64,000 nt of DNA from Cyprinodon diabolis (Eukaryota; Chordata; Actinopteri; Cyprinodontiformes; Cyprinodontidae): positions 47,251,964 through 47,315,963 of the forward strand of contig CM060065.1 of assembly GCA_030533445.1 (NCBI GenBank), written 5' to 3'. Below, piece after piece: positions 12,305 to 24,200 of the stretch. A program made the translations under genes and the position numbers. The notes below the pieces were generated by a model that searched no databases, was not told where the DNA came from, and was given only the letters and a program-made list of their open reading frames with translations. Every line of letters begins with the position of its first letter. The first letter of the stretch is position 1.

Positions 12305-14251
12305 TTTTTTTATTAGCTTTGTTTTTCGGGAAATACGTATTGTGTTTTTTAAACAGGAATAATTTTTTTCCTTCGCTTTTCCATACAGTCTTTTTTGTCA
12401 TTTATTTTCTTGCTGTAAATGAGATATACACAAAATGTTAATGCCAAAATGAGTGTCATTATTCAAAAAAAACTTTACTGTGTTTATGATAGTTACCGCC
12501 ACCAGGGAGGTTTTCATTTTCATTGCAGTTAGTTTGTCTTTTTCCAAAATACCTGAAAAATTAATTTATGGATTTTAATTAAATCTATATCAGACTTACT
12601 AAAGACAAAAACATTAGAAAAAGGAGTGTTGTTGGTTTGTTACAGGATCAATTGAAAACTTCTGAAATTATTTTAAAGGATATTCTTCTAGCAGAGGTAA
12701 GCCTCATTCCAAGGAGCAATTCAATTAAATTTGGTAATGATTGATTTGGAATGATGTAAGTCAGAATTTGGGGAAAAACTTGCTGCTACTCTGAGTGCTC
12801 CTCTAGTTTTAAATTGTATCAAAAAATGGTAGCAAATTAGATGTAAAAAGATTTATAAATCAATTCTGTATTACATTTATTACATATTTTATATATTTGA
12901 TTTAAAAACCTACAATGTTATTCCTGTTTTTTGACTTTTTTAATAAGCTGTTTTTCTTCAAATGTTTTACTTTACTGTTGTTGAAAATAAAGGTCTAAGC
13001 TTTATTAAACAAGAACTTGAGTTTTTTCTTCATTCAGGCATCATTTAATAATCCTTGCAAGGGAAAACCAACAGTCTTTTCAATGCTCCTGTCTGTTCAG
13101 ATTTAGTAGAGGATATTTTTTTTTTCTAACTTAAAGGCTGCAGAAAAATGTGAAGATCTTCATACGCAGTTAATCAAAACAAGTTACAGACAATTGAATA
13201 AAACCGTAAAATGTTGAATAAACCTCCAGTCTGAAGAAGTCTGGCCTCTGTTCCAAACAGACCCTAATAGTACAAAATAACTGCTTTCACCACGACGCGG
13301 TGTAAAATGTATGTGTTTAAATGCAAATGGTGTCAAACCTTTTTTTTTCCCTCTCATAATAATCTTAAAACCCCAATCAAGAACAAAAATTAAGTTTAAG
13401 GTAAAAAAAAAATCAAACTCTGCTGAAAAATCTCATTTTCCTGTGGTTGTTTTATTTGTGTCTCATTGTACAATAATTGATAGCGTATAGAAGATGTATT
13501 GGGGATTAAATATAAATTAAACAACATATATTTATATATAACTTTTACATCTTCTTTAAATATGTGTAGCGTTGAGCAGGTTAAATTTTTTTCTTTTTTT
13601 CAAAAAAAGAAGATATATCATACTGAAATTACAGTTTTATCATTGTTGATGTGTAGAGCATATAGAAATATGTACTTCTCTTTACAATGCTAAAATTATA
13701 AGCACAAGCATAAAATGATTCTGCATCAATATGAATAGTAGGTTAAACTTCTGGGTGTTACATTTGTCAGACTCAAGCTAAAAAATAAAATTAAAAAAAG
13801 TTGAATAAGCGGGAAAACTACACATAGTGTTTGTTTGGAACAATAATTATCAACATGCCTTTTGGAATCCAAGTGCATATGTAGTAGTTTTTCTCCATCA
13901 CCAGAGGGCCCTCACACACAAGCTCTAGTAATGGTTTTGATTGGAAGAAAATGCAGCATTCTATACCTGTGAGCTCTGTTTTTTTTCTTCTTATTAGATA
14001 ACCTAACAAAATGAGAAATCCATTATCACCTTTTTTGATTGCCTTTCTTTCTTGTTTTTTTATTCACCTTCAGAGACATTTAGAACAAATGTAGTTGTTT
14101 TTAGCAAAAGTCAAAAAAATATAACATTTTTTTTATTATTTAATATGAATGAATGGAATTTAACTGAAACAAGCTACTTATTTATTTTCTTCTTCAACTC
14201 AAATACATTTTAAAACAAGAACATGTTGTCATATTAGTTATGGTTAACTTT
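12305..14251. other. AT-rich intergenic stretch, no gene seen
   Basis: Homopolymer A/T runs and short random frames only. No splice-bordered coding segment or clear repeat was found on either strand. Confidence 0.6.
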
Positions 14252-15438
14252 TCAATGAAGGCAATACTTAAAATGACCAGTGTTGTTTTCGTCAATGATG
14301 TTGATGACAAAATCATTTAGTCGATGCCTTGGGGGCCGCCAGGCATCGTAGTGGAGAATAATCCCTTTCTCAGTGGAAAGCTCAAACGATCTCTTGGGGA
14401 AAGTGGATCCAAACCTCCTGTTTGAATCCCAGCTCAGTTTGAAGCTCACTTGATCCTTCCAGGGAGTGAAGGTCCGAGAGATCCAGTTAGCAGGACAACT
14501 TCCTGCCAAGAGGCAAAGACAAACAAAGTTAAACTCAGGTTGACAAAAACTCAGCTTGACTCAGCAAACTAAGCTTGGCTAGAGTACCCTAAACTGGCAA
14601 ACACTCTAGCATCGAAGTAGTGGCAGTCAGCAGCTTAAAAACACTCCGTTAATGAGGAAACCATCCGCAGGTGTGTGAGGAGGCAGACCAGAACCAGGCG
14701 CCTCCTAATGGATGAAGGAAGACAACATAGAAAACACAGACACAAAAACAGGAGTCCATGACACTCAGCAATTTTCCTTTGTAATGACACATTTGAAAGT
14801 GATTATATATTTGTGATTGGTCATCATAAGCTAATACATTCAGTTGCTTTTTAAGCAGCCACAAAATCTAAATTTTACATCCATTGTTTTGTGGAAATGC
14901 AGACTGTACAGCATGGATGCTATGCTGAAAGAAGCAGAAAAGGTCTAGCTAAAGAGCACCATTAGATCCCAGGGCTTTAAGTGCCAGAAACCTGTTAAGT
15001 TTAAAATCTAAATCCATGAGATGTTCACTGGGGGGTTTGTAGCCCCCCTCTCATTCCTCAAATGATGCAAGCTTCTTGGGTTGAAAGCTTGTAAAATACA
15101 ACAACACAGCACTTTTATCCTTAATTCTTGTCAATTTATCTTATTACATTTTGCTCACCTTTCAGATAGAATGCAACTTAAAGAAGAGCTGACCTTTGTA
15201 TATTGACAAAAGGAAACTTTGGTTTGAGTGATCCGACAGCTGTCATTGCTTAAATCACTGCATCTGCTACCCCCTGGAGACGGAAGACAAAAAGGTTAAA
15301 TTCAAAGATAATTCTGAGCAGCAAATACGCCATACAATTCATGACATAGAAGATCTTAATTTAATAAGAAGTCTAACCTGTTCCAGGTAGCCCAGTGTTG
15401 GAGCAGAGGTAAGGGAACATGACATTGACATGTTAACA
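14252..15438 (-). CDS. Unrecognised three-exon reading frame (possible gene or gene relic)
   Basis: Three minus-strand segments have splice borders and agree in phase. The first (15438-15378) starts after TTTTTTTCTTCGAAG, contains ATG-TCA-ATG-TCA and ends before GTTAGA. The second (15274-15159) follows GTCTTCCGTCTCCAG and ends before GTGAGC; it reads GGSRCSDLSNDSCRITQTK and is cysteine-rich. The third (from 14498, or 14502 if the first AG is used) reads SCPANWISRTFTPWKDQ, then LSWDSNRRFGSTFPKRS and HYDAWRPPRHRLND, and stops at 14252. Only acceptor 14498 keeps the frame. The last exon looks strongly protein-like in composition. I do not recognise the family. The last intron holds a repeat-like block (14510-14770). 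It may be a host exon cluster, a truncated gene or transposon-derived. Confidence 0.3.
14510..14770. repeat. Repeat-like block related to 3170-3300
   Basis: Shares an ordered pattern with the block ending near 3300 (CTGGCAAACACTCTAGCATCGAAG versus a similar stretch there, then a CAGGTGTG motif). It ends TCCATGACA, read on the other strand as TGTCATGGA, a common start of retroelement terminal sequence. Classification is uncertain. Confidence 0.35.
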
Positions 15439-16199
15439 TCTTCGAAGAAAAAAATTGTTATTGTTTTGCAAGAAAGAAATATAGTGATCTAAAAGCACAC
15501 TGCCCCACTGCCGATTTCATTCGTTTTTTTCCCTTTTTTCCTTTCATAGGTGTTTCAGATCATGTAATACATTTTCAAAACAAAGATGACCTGACTACAC
15601 ACAATCAACACGTTTAAAATGATTTAATTTCACAAAAAGGAAGAAAAAAAAAATGTATAAATCAATCTGGAAGCAAAATTACTACCCCTAAACCTCTTAA
15701 TCTTAATCCTAAAATTATTATGTATCATCCAATACAGTGTTTAACTACAACAGCCATATAAACCTGTTTTTGATTTAATTTATTCATCTTTTTTTGTCAC
15801 TCTTCTTCTAAGTCGACTTATCAAGCATAGACACCCTGTTTAGGGTAATTTCACAGCTTCTCAATCTAATTTACTAAATCCAGACTTTGACTATTTAACT
15901 TCACATCCTTTTGTTTTGGGGTTGCTGGAGTGCTTTAGATTAATGTGTAGTAGTTTGCATATGTTAAAGGTCACACATTTGCTGCAGGACATAAGGACTG
16001 CAGAATTGAATTATTTTTTGAAATGGAGTTTTATTTTTTATGTTAGATGCAATTTAGTGCATTTCTCCATAAAGAAGATTTTGTGTTTTTTAATAAACAG
16101 AAAAAAATGCTCCAAAGGTGAGATCTTTTCACAGTGGTTGCTTTTTTCAGTGAGCAGTTGGTTTGGTCTTCCACAGTCTCTTATCCTAGTCCAATCAAC

Positions 16200-16528
16200 T
16201 AGGGCTGCAACTAAGGACTATTTTGCTAATTGATTCTTAATTGGATGGAAAAAGGTTCCTTGAAGAAGATTTTAGGCAGAATTTAAAGCAAGTTAATACT
16301 GTGCCTTTTGACAACTTCTGGCTAGAACATATGAACAGATAAAGGTTTTTTATCTTGAATGTAAAAAAAAATTATTACAATTTGGGTATAATAAGTGATG
16401 CGAGTGGGTAGCTCTTCAAACTAAAGACATGTTTTAGTCTCAATATTGAAGTTAGAAATTAATCAATTGCTAAATTAGTAGACTATAATGTCAATAATCG
16501 CTTAATCCAGTTAGTTGTTTCAGCCTTA
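16200..16528. mobile_element. hAT-type MITE (TAGGGCTGCAAC termini)
   Basis: Left end TAGGGCTGCAACTAAGGA; the right end read in reverse is TAAGGCTGAAACAACTAA. Flanking octamers CAATCAAC and AAATAAAC agree at 6 of 8 positions, as expected of an old 8-bp target duplication. No coding frame inside. Confidence 0.6.
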
Positions 16529-16959
16529 AAATAAACACTGATCTTGACTAAGATATTCCAGGCCCTCAGGGGTCTGGATTTTATTCTGGTTTCCTGGATG
16601 TGTTGTTTAGTTGCTATTGGAAAAATGTTGACACTCCTTGCAAGGTTAATCACTAATTTACGTCTTTGCATTTGTGGATATTTTCTTTTGACTGGAATCC
16701 CAGGACATTAGATGTCTGTGAGCTTTTTAAGCCTGACAAATGTCAATTCAATCTGAAAAACTCACACAAAGAGAAAAGACAATTAGGAGAAATTTTGTGA
16801 TACAATTACTTTGCCTTTGGCGCTCAGACCTCCGCAGGAAACATAGCGCTTAATTTTGATAGATATGCATGAACAGGAGCAAAGAACAGGGCTGTCCACC
16901 AATCCCCCCCCCCAGGCCTGAAACTGGTGGTGGAGAGGAGATAGATGAAGCTGGTCCGT

Positions 16960-17240
16960 CTGTAGACTGCTGGCTAGTGAGACGGTATGCTGAACTTTAT
17001 GGGGAGATCCGGTGGATTGCGTGAGCTGATACTAGAGCTTAACTCAGGGACCTGGAAGATAGAAGTCCAGTTTGGATAACACAGGTTGAGAGAACCTGTC
17101 CATGATGAGCAAGCATGAAGCAACAGTGGAGAGGAAAAACTCCCCGTTGGGAAGAAACCTCTGGCAGAACCAGGCTCAACATGGCGGTCTGCTGCCAGAT
17201 TGGTTAAGATGAGACAGGGAACGCAGCAAGAGTCCCGGAG
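16960..17240 (-). mobile_element. LINE 3' UTR fragment (same family as 52.2-53.9 kb)
   Basis: The plus strand carries ACAGTGGAGAGGAAAAACTC, AGAAACCTC and CAGAACCAGGCTCA in the same order as the minus-strand LINE copy near 52430. No reverse-transcriptase part is present. The flanks (17240-17470) show no gene. Confidence 0.65.
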
Positions 17241-17479
17241 GAATGACACTCTGATCAAGCTTTAGCTACGAAGGTGGAGGAGGGGCTGGAGGTTGAAACG
17301 GTGACATCTGAATAAAGTCAGAGTGTATCCGCCGCCTGCGCACAGAGCAGAGAGGTGCGTATCAGAGGCCTTTTAGGATGAGCTTTGGATGCAGATTGGC
17401 TTTCGTGGAGGTGTGGTACAAAGCTGATTGGCTGTGTCGCAGGTGGAACTAGGAGTTTCTTCAGTTGAATTTCCGCCAA

Positions 17480-18815
17480 GGCCCCATTAACTTTGTTTTT
17501 TATCAGTTCTTTGTTTCATCACAGCAGGCCATGATATTTTAACCTACTTTATGTTGCCAGAGGTTCAGTTGTAGTGGATTCTTGATTCTAAAGGGCTGAC
17601 ATTTATCAAGGTTAGATGTGGTTACTCATGTTCAATTTAATAAAAAATAAAAAAACCTATAAGGGGCAATTAGCATTTTATTTTAAAAAAAAGGCTAGGT
17701 GGTTTAGACAGGGACTTCTCTTGATAAACAATTAGGTTGAAACCAGCCTTTTATTAAACAAGTTATTTTGTCCAAAAAAAAAAAAAGTTAGATGATCTGA
17801 TAAACAATGGAAAAAGGTAAACAAAGAAAAAAATTTACATAAAAGCATTTTTTTTTTTTACCACTTATCTTGTTTCTGTTTTGTCTCAAATGTAGAGTTT
17901 TTCCCTGTATTCCGCTGCATATTCCAATTTTCCTCAAACTAATGCTTCATACCTGTAATAAATGAATTTTTACATATTCCAAACATTCGTCAAAGCGTTG
18001 TATGTGTTGCATATTATAATTTCCAACAGAAGTGTGTACCTTTGCTTTCCATCAATATAAGTGATTCTCCGAGACTCCATGAGTTTTGCCTGCTTAAGAG
18101 TCACTGGAAAGCCACCCAGTATATACCTTAAACATTAATGAAGTCAGACATTTTTTCCTACTGAGTTTTAAAAAAAATAGTAACTGTTTTCTTATAGTTC
18201 TACGTGTTATCATTTTTTTTTCTCAAAAATATTAGAAACAGAGTGGCATTCTTCCAGGTGAAGTTCCATCTTCTCTGGTAGTATTAAATCTTATCCAGAG
18301 GAACCAGCAACCTTCAGAGGTTGCCTCTTTAGTTAATGGAGTTCATCTGCGATCAATCAAGAGTTGGATTAAATACAGGTGTTCTCTGTTTGGCTTAAGG
18401 TCAGTTAAGAAGATTAGTGTACATAAATAGAATAAGGCCAAAAAACACTGCAAGTTAAGAATAATGCTGTGGAGAAATTTAAAGAAATCCTAAAAAGAGA
18501 AATAAAGTGCTTTAACAGTTTTCACATCACACATTAGCAATGTTAATTTCATCATTTGAAAATAGAAAAAGCATGCACTAACTGCAGACATACAAATGCG
18601 CAACAATCTACTTGAACTGACTGGTCAGTCAGGGACGGCTTTCATTAGAGAAGCAGAGAGGAGGCTCATCATAACTCCGTACGACCTGCAGAAATCCACA
18701 TCTCATACTGGAACATTTGTATACAAGATAACATTAAGTTGTGCCTTGCATATTTTGATTTTATCCTTGATGGAACAGTAGCAGTAATAATTTGTTAAAG
18801 GAAAACCAGGTATCA
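17480..18815. other. AT-rich intergenic stretch, no gene seen
   Basis: Poly-A/T runs and short frames without splice signals or recognised domains. Confidence 0.5.
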
Positions 18816-18819
18816 AATT

Positions 18820-19050
18820 ATTTCAGAAACTAGCCAGTATTGTTGGCAGATGAATAGAGCTAAATGAGTGCTTTGATAAGTTTTTATTGTTCATTGTAAT
18901 CCAATCATACTGAGTCTGGGAGTTTATGCAGGATTTTGGTGAATTTTTGAAAAGACCCGCCCCCTTACTAAAAAAAATAATGCACATGCTCAACCCTGTA
19001 CCCACTCTGACTGTATGAAAAGGGCTTTATAAATAAAGTTTTGAGCATTT
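18820..19050 (-). repeat. Dispersed repeat related to 49.8-50.0 kb, inverted
   Basis: Contains AAAGACCCGCCCCC and ATGCACATGCTC, matching in reverse the GGGCGGGTCTTTTAAAC and GCATGCACAAGG stretch at 49890-49960. Ends in TTATAAATAAAGTTTTGAG. Confidence 0.5.
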
Positions 19051-19779
19051 TCTGTGATTGTACATGAGAAGCACCAGAAGATGATGAATGACTAGTTTTA
19101 GGTTTGTACTGCAAACTATCTGTGACCCCAACATAAAGGAGTCCTGCAGCATGATTTAAAGATCAGGCACCAAACTGATGGTATCTCACTGCTAAGTGTT
19201 TCAGTAGCATTATGGCCCTAACATCCCTGTAAGGCTCTGCTCAGCCGTCTGCGTTTGTCTCTGGTTCAGAGTCGGAGGAATCTTTGCTGAGTTGTTGACT
19301 CATTTAAACACAAACAGCCACTGAGACTCAAACACGGCCTGGAATGCTGCAGATCTGGAGGCAGACCGGTTGGCAGCAGGAGACACTCAGTGGGACGAGC
19401 CAAAGGACTGCGTCACAATGACATCACTGACCCCAGGAACAGGGGTTGGCTTTAAACCAGCAACAGGTTCATCCTGCAGCAGGTCATTCAAATATACCCC
19501 AGTTAGAGATAATAGGAGAAAAGTGATAGCATTTTATAGTAGAGGCACAAAGTTGCTTTTTTTCTGTTTTCAGGTTAGCAGTTTCATGAAGAACAAAATA
19601 TGAGATAAGATCAGAGATCAAAACTGGTCAAACTAAACCCTTTATACACTAAATGTTGGGAAAACAAAAAATCTTTCTGGTTAGATGGAAGTAGAAAACA
19701 GTTGTAAAATAAAGCAGTAAAAGTGCTTATTATCACCCAGCAGCTTCAGGGTGACATCAGTCAGATGCAGAGCAGCCAG

Positions 19780-19923
19780 ATGAGCTGCATTCCTCAGCTT
19801 CACTCCTCCTCCTTCCTCCTGGGTGAAGTTTGTGTCTGAAGGTGTTTCAGTCACTTTAATTCAGCCATCCGACCAACCTGAGCTCAGAACCTGAGTGAAA
19901 CAACGAGAAGTTTGAACAGGAAG
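19780..19923 (+). other. rassf7: Putative 5' non-coding exon of rassf7
   Basis: A strong donor AAG|GTGAGT lies at 19923/19924. It pairs with the acceptor TTCTTGCAG at 21195, which precedes the coding start by 13 nt. The exon's left edge and transcription start are not visible. The region is less AT-rich than its surroundings. Confidence 0.5.
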
Positions 19924-21208
19924 GTGAGTGTTTCCTCTAATTTTCTCATTTCCTAATCAGAATTAGGCCAATTATTATGATAATTGTCCTAAAGATTATT
20001 ACTGGGTTTTTTCCCTCACAGATCTAAACTGTTCATACTGTGCAGCAGGGTGTGTTTTTATTGCAGTGATAGAATAACCACTCAAACATTACTTTCTATA
20101 TTTTTATATTATATTTTATATTTAAAATAAACTTTTTTTCTGGACTAGATACATTTTTTAAATAATTAAACTAATCATGTGTTTGATTTAGAGAAATATT
20201 TAAAAAATGTGCACAAGAATCAATGTAAAGTAACATTTTATTTTGACTTAAGTCGTTTCCTCTGAAAAACAGAATTTACTTGATGTAAAATGGTCTCTAT
20301 TCTGTGGACTATACTAAAAAGATGCTAAATGTACCTGGAAAAAACAAAATTAACTGTTGTAAAACAATAAAGTTTAAATGTACAGAAAAAATATAAAAAC
20401 TTTAGTGTTTTATCATGTTGCTGATATAATAATAGAAGCTGAAAAGCTCAATGGAAATTTTAAAATGTTGTTGATGGGCTGAAAATATTTCACTGAGCAT
20501 GAATACCTATTCTCGTAATAAAGTGAGAATATAAATATTTTAGTGTAAATAAAGCAACAGTATTGATTTGGAGGTGAAACTGATACTGATGTGAAGCAGA
20601 ATAAACAGAGAGTGGAGGAATGTGAGGGTGGAGTCGGGGTCCTGCAGGAATGTCGGCGTGTTCTGCAGCATTCCTGCTTTCAGCAGAAACCTGCCAAGCT
20701 GCAAACATGTGACTTCAGCATGGATACTTCCCACGGCTTGATGCGTTTGCTAAACATTAGGTTAGATTTAAATCATTGTGTTTAAAATAGTAGATTTAAG
20801 GCTTATATTGTATTAAATTAGGCTGTTTATAAAACTGAGAAGACACATTTTATAAATCTTCTCCATAAATTTCGTGTTCATCTCCTTCCTGTTGCATACA
20901 GAAATGATCTGCAAAGAAAACACTCAAATTTTAACAAAAAAATAGCTCTCATTAACTCCTCTGACATTCAATCATCTGAATTAAGAATTTTTATATTTGG
21001 AGATGATTTTAGAGCAAAAAAGTATAAGAACTGCCATTTATTTACCTTAAACAATATTATTAACAATATGTTTTATAGTAAAGCAAAATGTAGAAATGAA
21101 GCCAGGAAATGTTTTTCTGTTCTGCGTTTTTCTCTTTAATCTGTAAATCAATTAAACTGAGTAACTAAGCTCGTTCCTGTCATGTCTTCTTGCAGATCAC
21201 AGTCATAG

Positions 21209-24200
21209 ATGGAGCTGAAGGTCTGGGTGGACGGGGTCATCAGGGTGGTCTGTGGTCTCTCGCTGAATACTCCCTGTCATGACGTTGTCATCTCGCTTGC
21301 ACAGGCCATCGGTACGTCGTTCCACCTGCAGATTTCTAATTAGTGGGGAGAAATGGAGAAAGAGCTCAGGCTTCCCTATATAAAAGCATCAGAGGAGTTA
21401 ATTTTACTATAAACAACTTAGAGTATTTATTGCAGAAGTGAACTGATTTCAATATAAAGTAAGTCTCACAGTAAAATAAGGAGGTGAGGAGAGTTTTTGA
21501 ACAAATGTGCAGCTCTTTCTTATTTGTGTAATGATAAAATTGTAAGTTGTAATTCCTATAAAATGTGAACTAAAAGTAGCAGATAGAAATAAACAGAAGG
21601 GGGAAGAGGATAGAAGCCTGATGATCACCACGAAATGTTTAAACTAATTTAAACCAGACATTCATTAAGTGATAACAACTGCTTTTGTGTCTTTGGGATA
21701 ATATTAAGAGAACAAGGCATAGAAGGTATAACATAGTCAAAAAATAGGAGAAGCAATAACAGGAGGGGTATTTCTTTAACTCTTAAGAATGATAAACTTT
21801 TCTTATGTAACCAACAGTTATATAAGAACCTCAGAAAAATGTCTTATTTTTTGCTGTTGCTTAAATCAAAAAGACGTAAAATTTTCTGCAAAAGTCTCAT
21901 GTTTGCATTCTGCCCACACAGGCCAGACGGGTCGATATGTTCTGATCAGGAAGTTCCGAGGGTTGGAGCGCCCCCTGGGTGCCCATGACTGCCCCATGAA
22001 GCTGCTGGCTCAGATGGGTCAGCTGGCTGCAGAGGTCCACTTCATCCTGCGGAGGACCGGTCCCAGCCACAGCGAAGGTCCACATAAATCTTCCAAAGAC
22101 AGTCTTCCTCCACTGGTGGAGCCCTCAGAACCAGAACTAATGAAGTATAACGGTCCTCAGAAAGCTCTCTCCTTCAATCTGGGTCCCACGACTCTTCCCA
22201 GGAGGAACAAACCCAGCAGGAACTGGTCTCCAACTCTGGGGGAATCAGCAGAAGAGCGGCCATCTAGTGGTTCATTCAAAGATCATTCTGCAAAGAAAAA
22301 TCATTCTGATCCTCAGAAAGAGGAGATGTTCAGGCAGATCCTGCAGCAGCAGAATATGCTGCATGACCTGGAGGCTCAGATTGAAGCTCTGGAGAAGGAA
22401 ACAGGACTTTTGGACCAGAGGGTCACATCCTCTTCACTTCCAGATCCAATACCAGACCTGACGGAGGACCTGCAGGAGCTGGAATTTCGACTGAAGCAGT
22501 ACGAGGTGGAGCTGATTTATGGAGAAAACTGGGAGAAGGAGCTGAAGGTAGAAGTGGAACGAGAACAAGGTAGGAGTTCAAACATGGCTTTGTTTTTATG
22601 TTGAATGTATCCTCTAAGCCTCCTAAAACCAGACAACCTGCACCCTACAGAGATGCAGAGACGTCTCGAACAGATCCACTCATCCATAGATGACCAGAGT
22701 TACGAGATTAAGGTGCTCCAGACTCGCTATGAGAATCTGGAGCAGGACTTAGATCACCCAATCCAGGCGCACAGTTCAAATGAGGAGGTCCAGCAGACCG
22801 ATGAGGCCCTGAGGTCGCTGACAGAGGAGCTCCACAACCGGCTGCAGCTTGGAGAGGATCTGGACGCAGCGTTAGCAGAGACGCAGTGGGAGCTGCAGAC
22901 TGCAGAAGAAAGGGTAAAGGTATACCTCATTATCCACCATTCTGGCTGAGGGAGAAGGAAACCAGACCAGGAACATCCGTTAAACTGCTGCTCAGCCGAG
23001 CAGCAGCTGGTTTGTCTTCCTGCTCAAAGCCTGGCTGTGATTGGCTGATGTCTGAACGCTGCTTTTGGTTCACAGACTAAAAAAAGCTGCACCAACTAAA
23101 CATAGTGTCTAAACTGTCGTTTAAAATCCAAACTTATCCCAACTTCTCCTGATGGAGCGTTTGGATTCAGCTCACGCCTGGTTTGCACATTAAGATTTAT
23201 AAATAATATGAAACAGACGGTGACCGAACGACAGAGCCAGTCAGTGGTTTAAGGCTGAGGCAGGGTCTAAAATGCAGAGAGAGCAGAGCTAAAGATGTGG
23301 TGCTTTAGAGGAAGCTGCTAAGCAGGAGGAAAAGAGGAAGAGCCATTAACCTGCAGAACCTTAATTGATCTTTGTGGTTTCATTAAGTCATTATGTCTGA
23401 GTGAAGGAAGTCTGTTTGTTCCAACATAAAAATATTTAACATGTTTGCTTCACTTCAGTCAGCAGATAATAACTCCTCTAGAATGAGTTTAAATATGATA
23501 GTTAAACTTTTAATTATAGAGCAATTTACATTCATAATGAGTTCAATGCAACGAGAAAACAAACAACAATAAAACTTGATGAGTTAAACAAAATGCAGAC
23601 ATCAGGAAAAAAAGAACAAAGGAGACAAAATGTAAATACATTTAATATAACTTTAATAATGTTAAGGTTCAATAGATTAAATAAAATATATAACCTGAAT
23701 TAAAATATGTTTAATAAATTCAATCAAATCACAATCAAACTGAAAGTCTGGATAAAAATAAAAAGTATAATAATTGCATTGGAGGTCAGTTGGAATTTTT
23801 TTTACATAATCTTAATTTTTAGAAATTATTTACCACCTTAATAAAAGAAATTCTTAAATTTGCTTTTAAACATTAATGAGAACAAACCAAAGCTTTTTGT
23901 CATGCTGCATGAAGTAAATATTTTATTCAGGATAAAAAAACTGATGCTGTCAGCAGATATGAAGGTAAACATATAAAACAGTGATTCTAGTTTTATTTTA
24001 TATATTTAGATTCTTCAGAGCAGCTGATGATTCAGTTGGATAGGAGGATTTTCTCCAATTAGAGGGTCTGATATCTGTCCCCTTTAATATGTACTTAAAA
24101 AAGTGACATAAATCCAGTTTGTTCATCACGCAGAGCTTTTAGTTCAAAATATTCTTTAACACGTCAAACATTTAAATGACAGATGATGAACAAACAGGAA

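Noticed and set aside
21789..21921. Upstream extension of the second rassf7 exon
   Set aside because: The residues before GQTGRYVL are intronic; the acceptor CCCACACAG and the first exon at 21209 give the true N-terminus.
22886..23080. Frame overlapping and extending past the third rassf7 exon
   Set aside because: It reads an alternate frame into the intron after GTAAAG.
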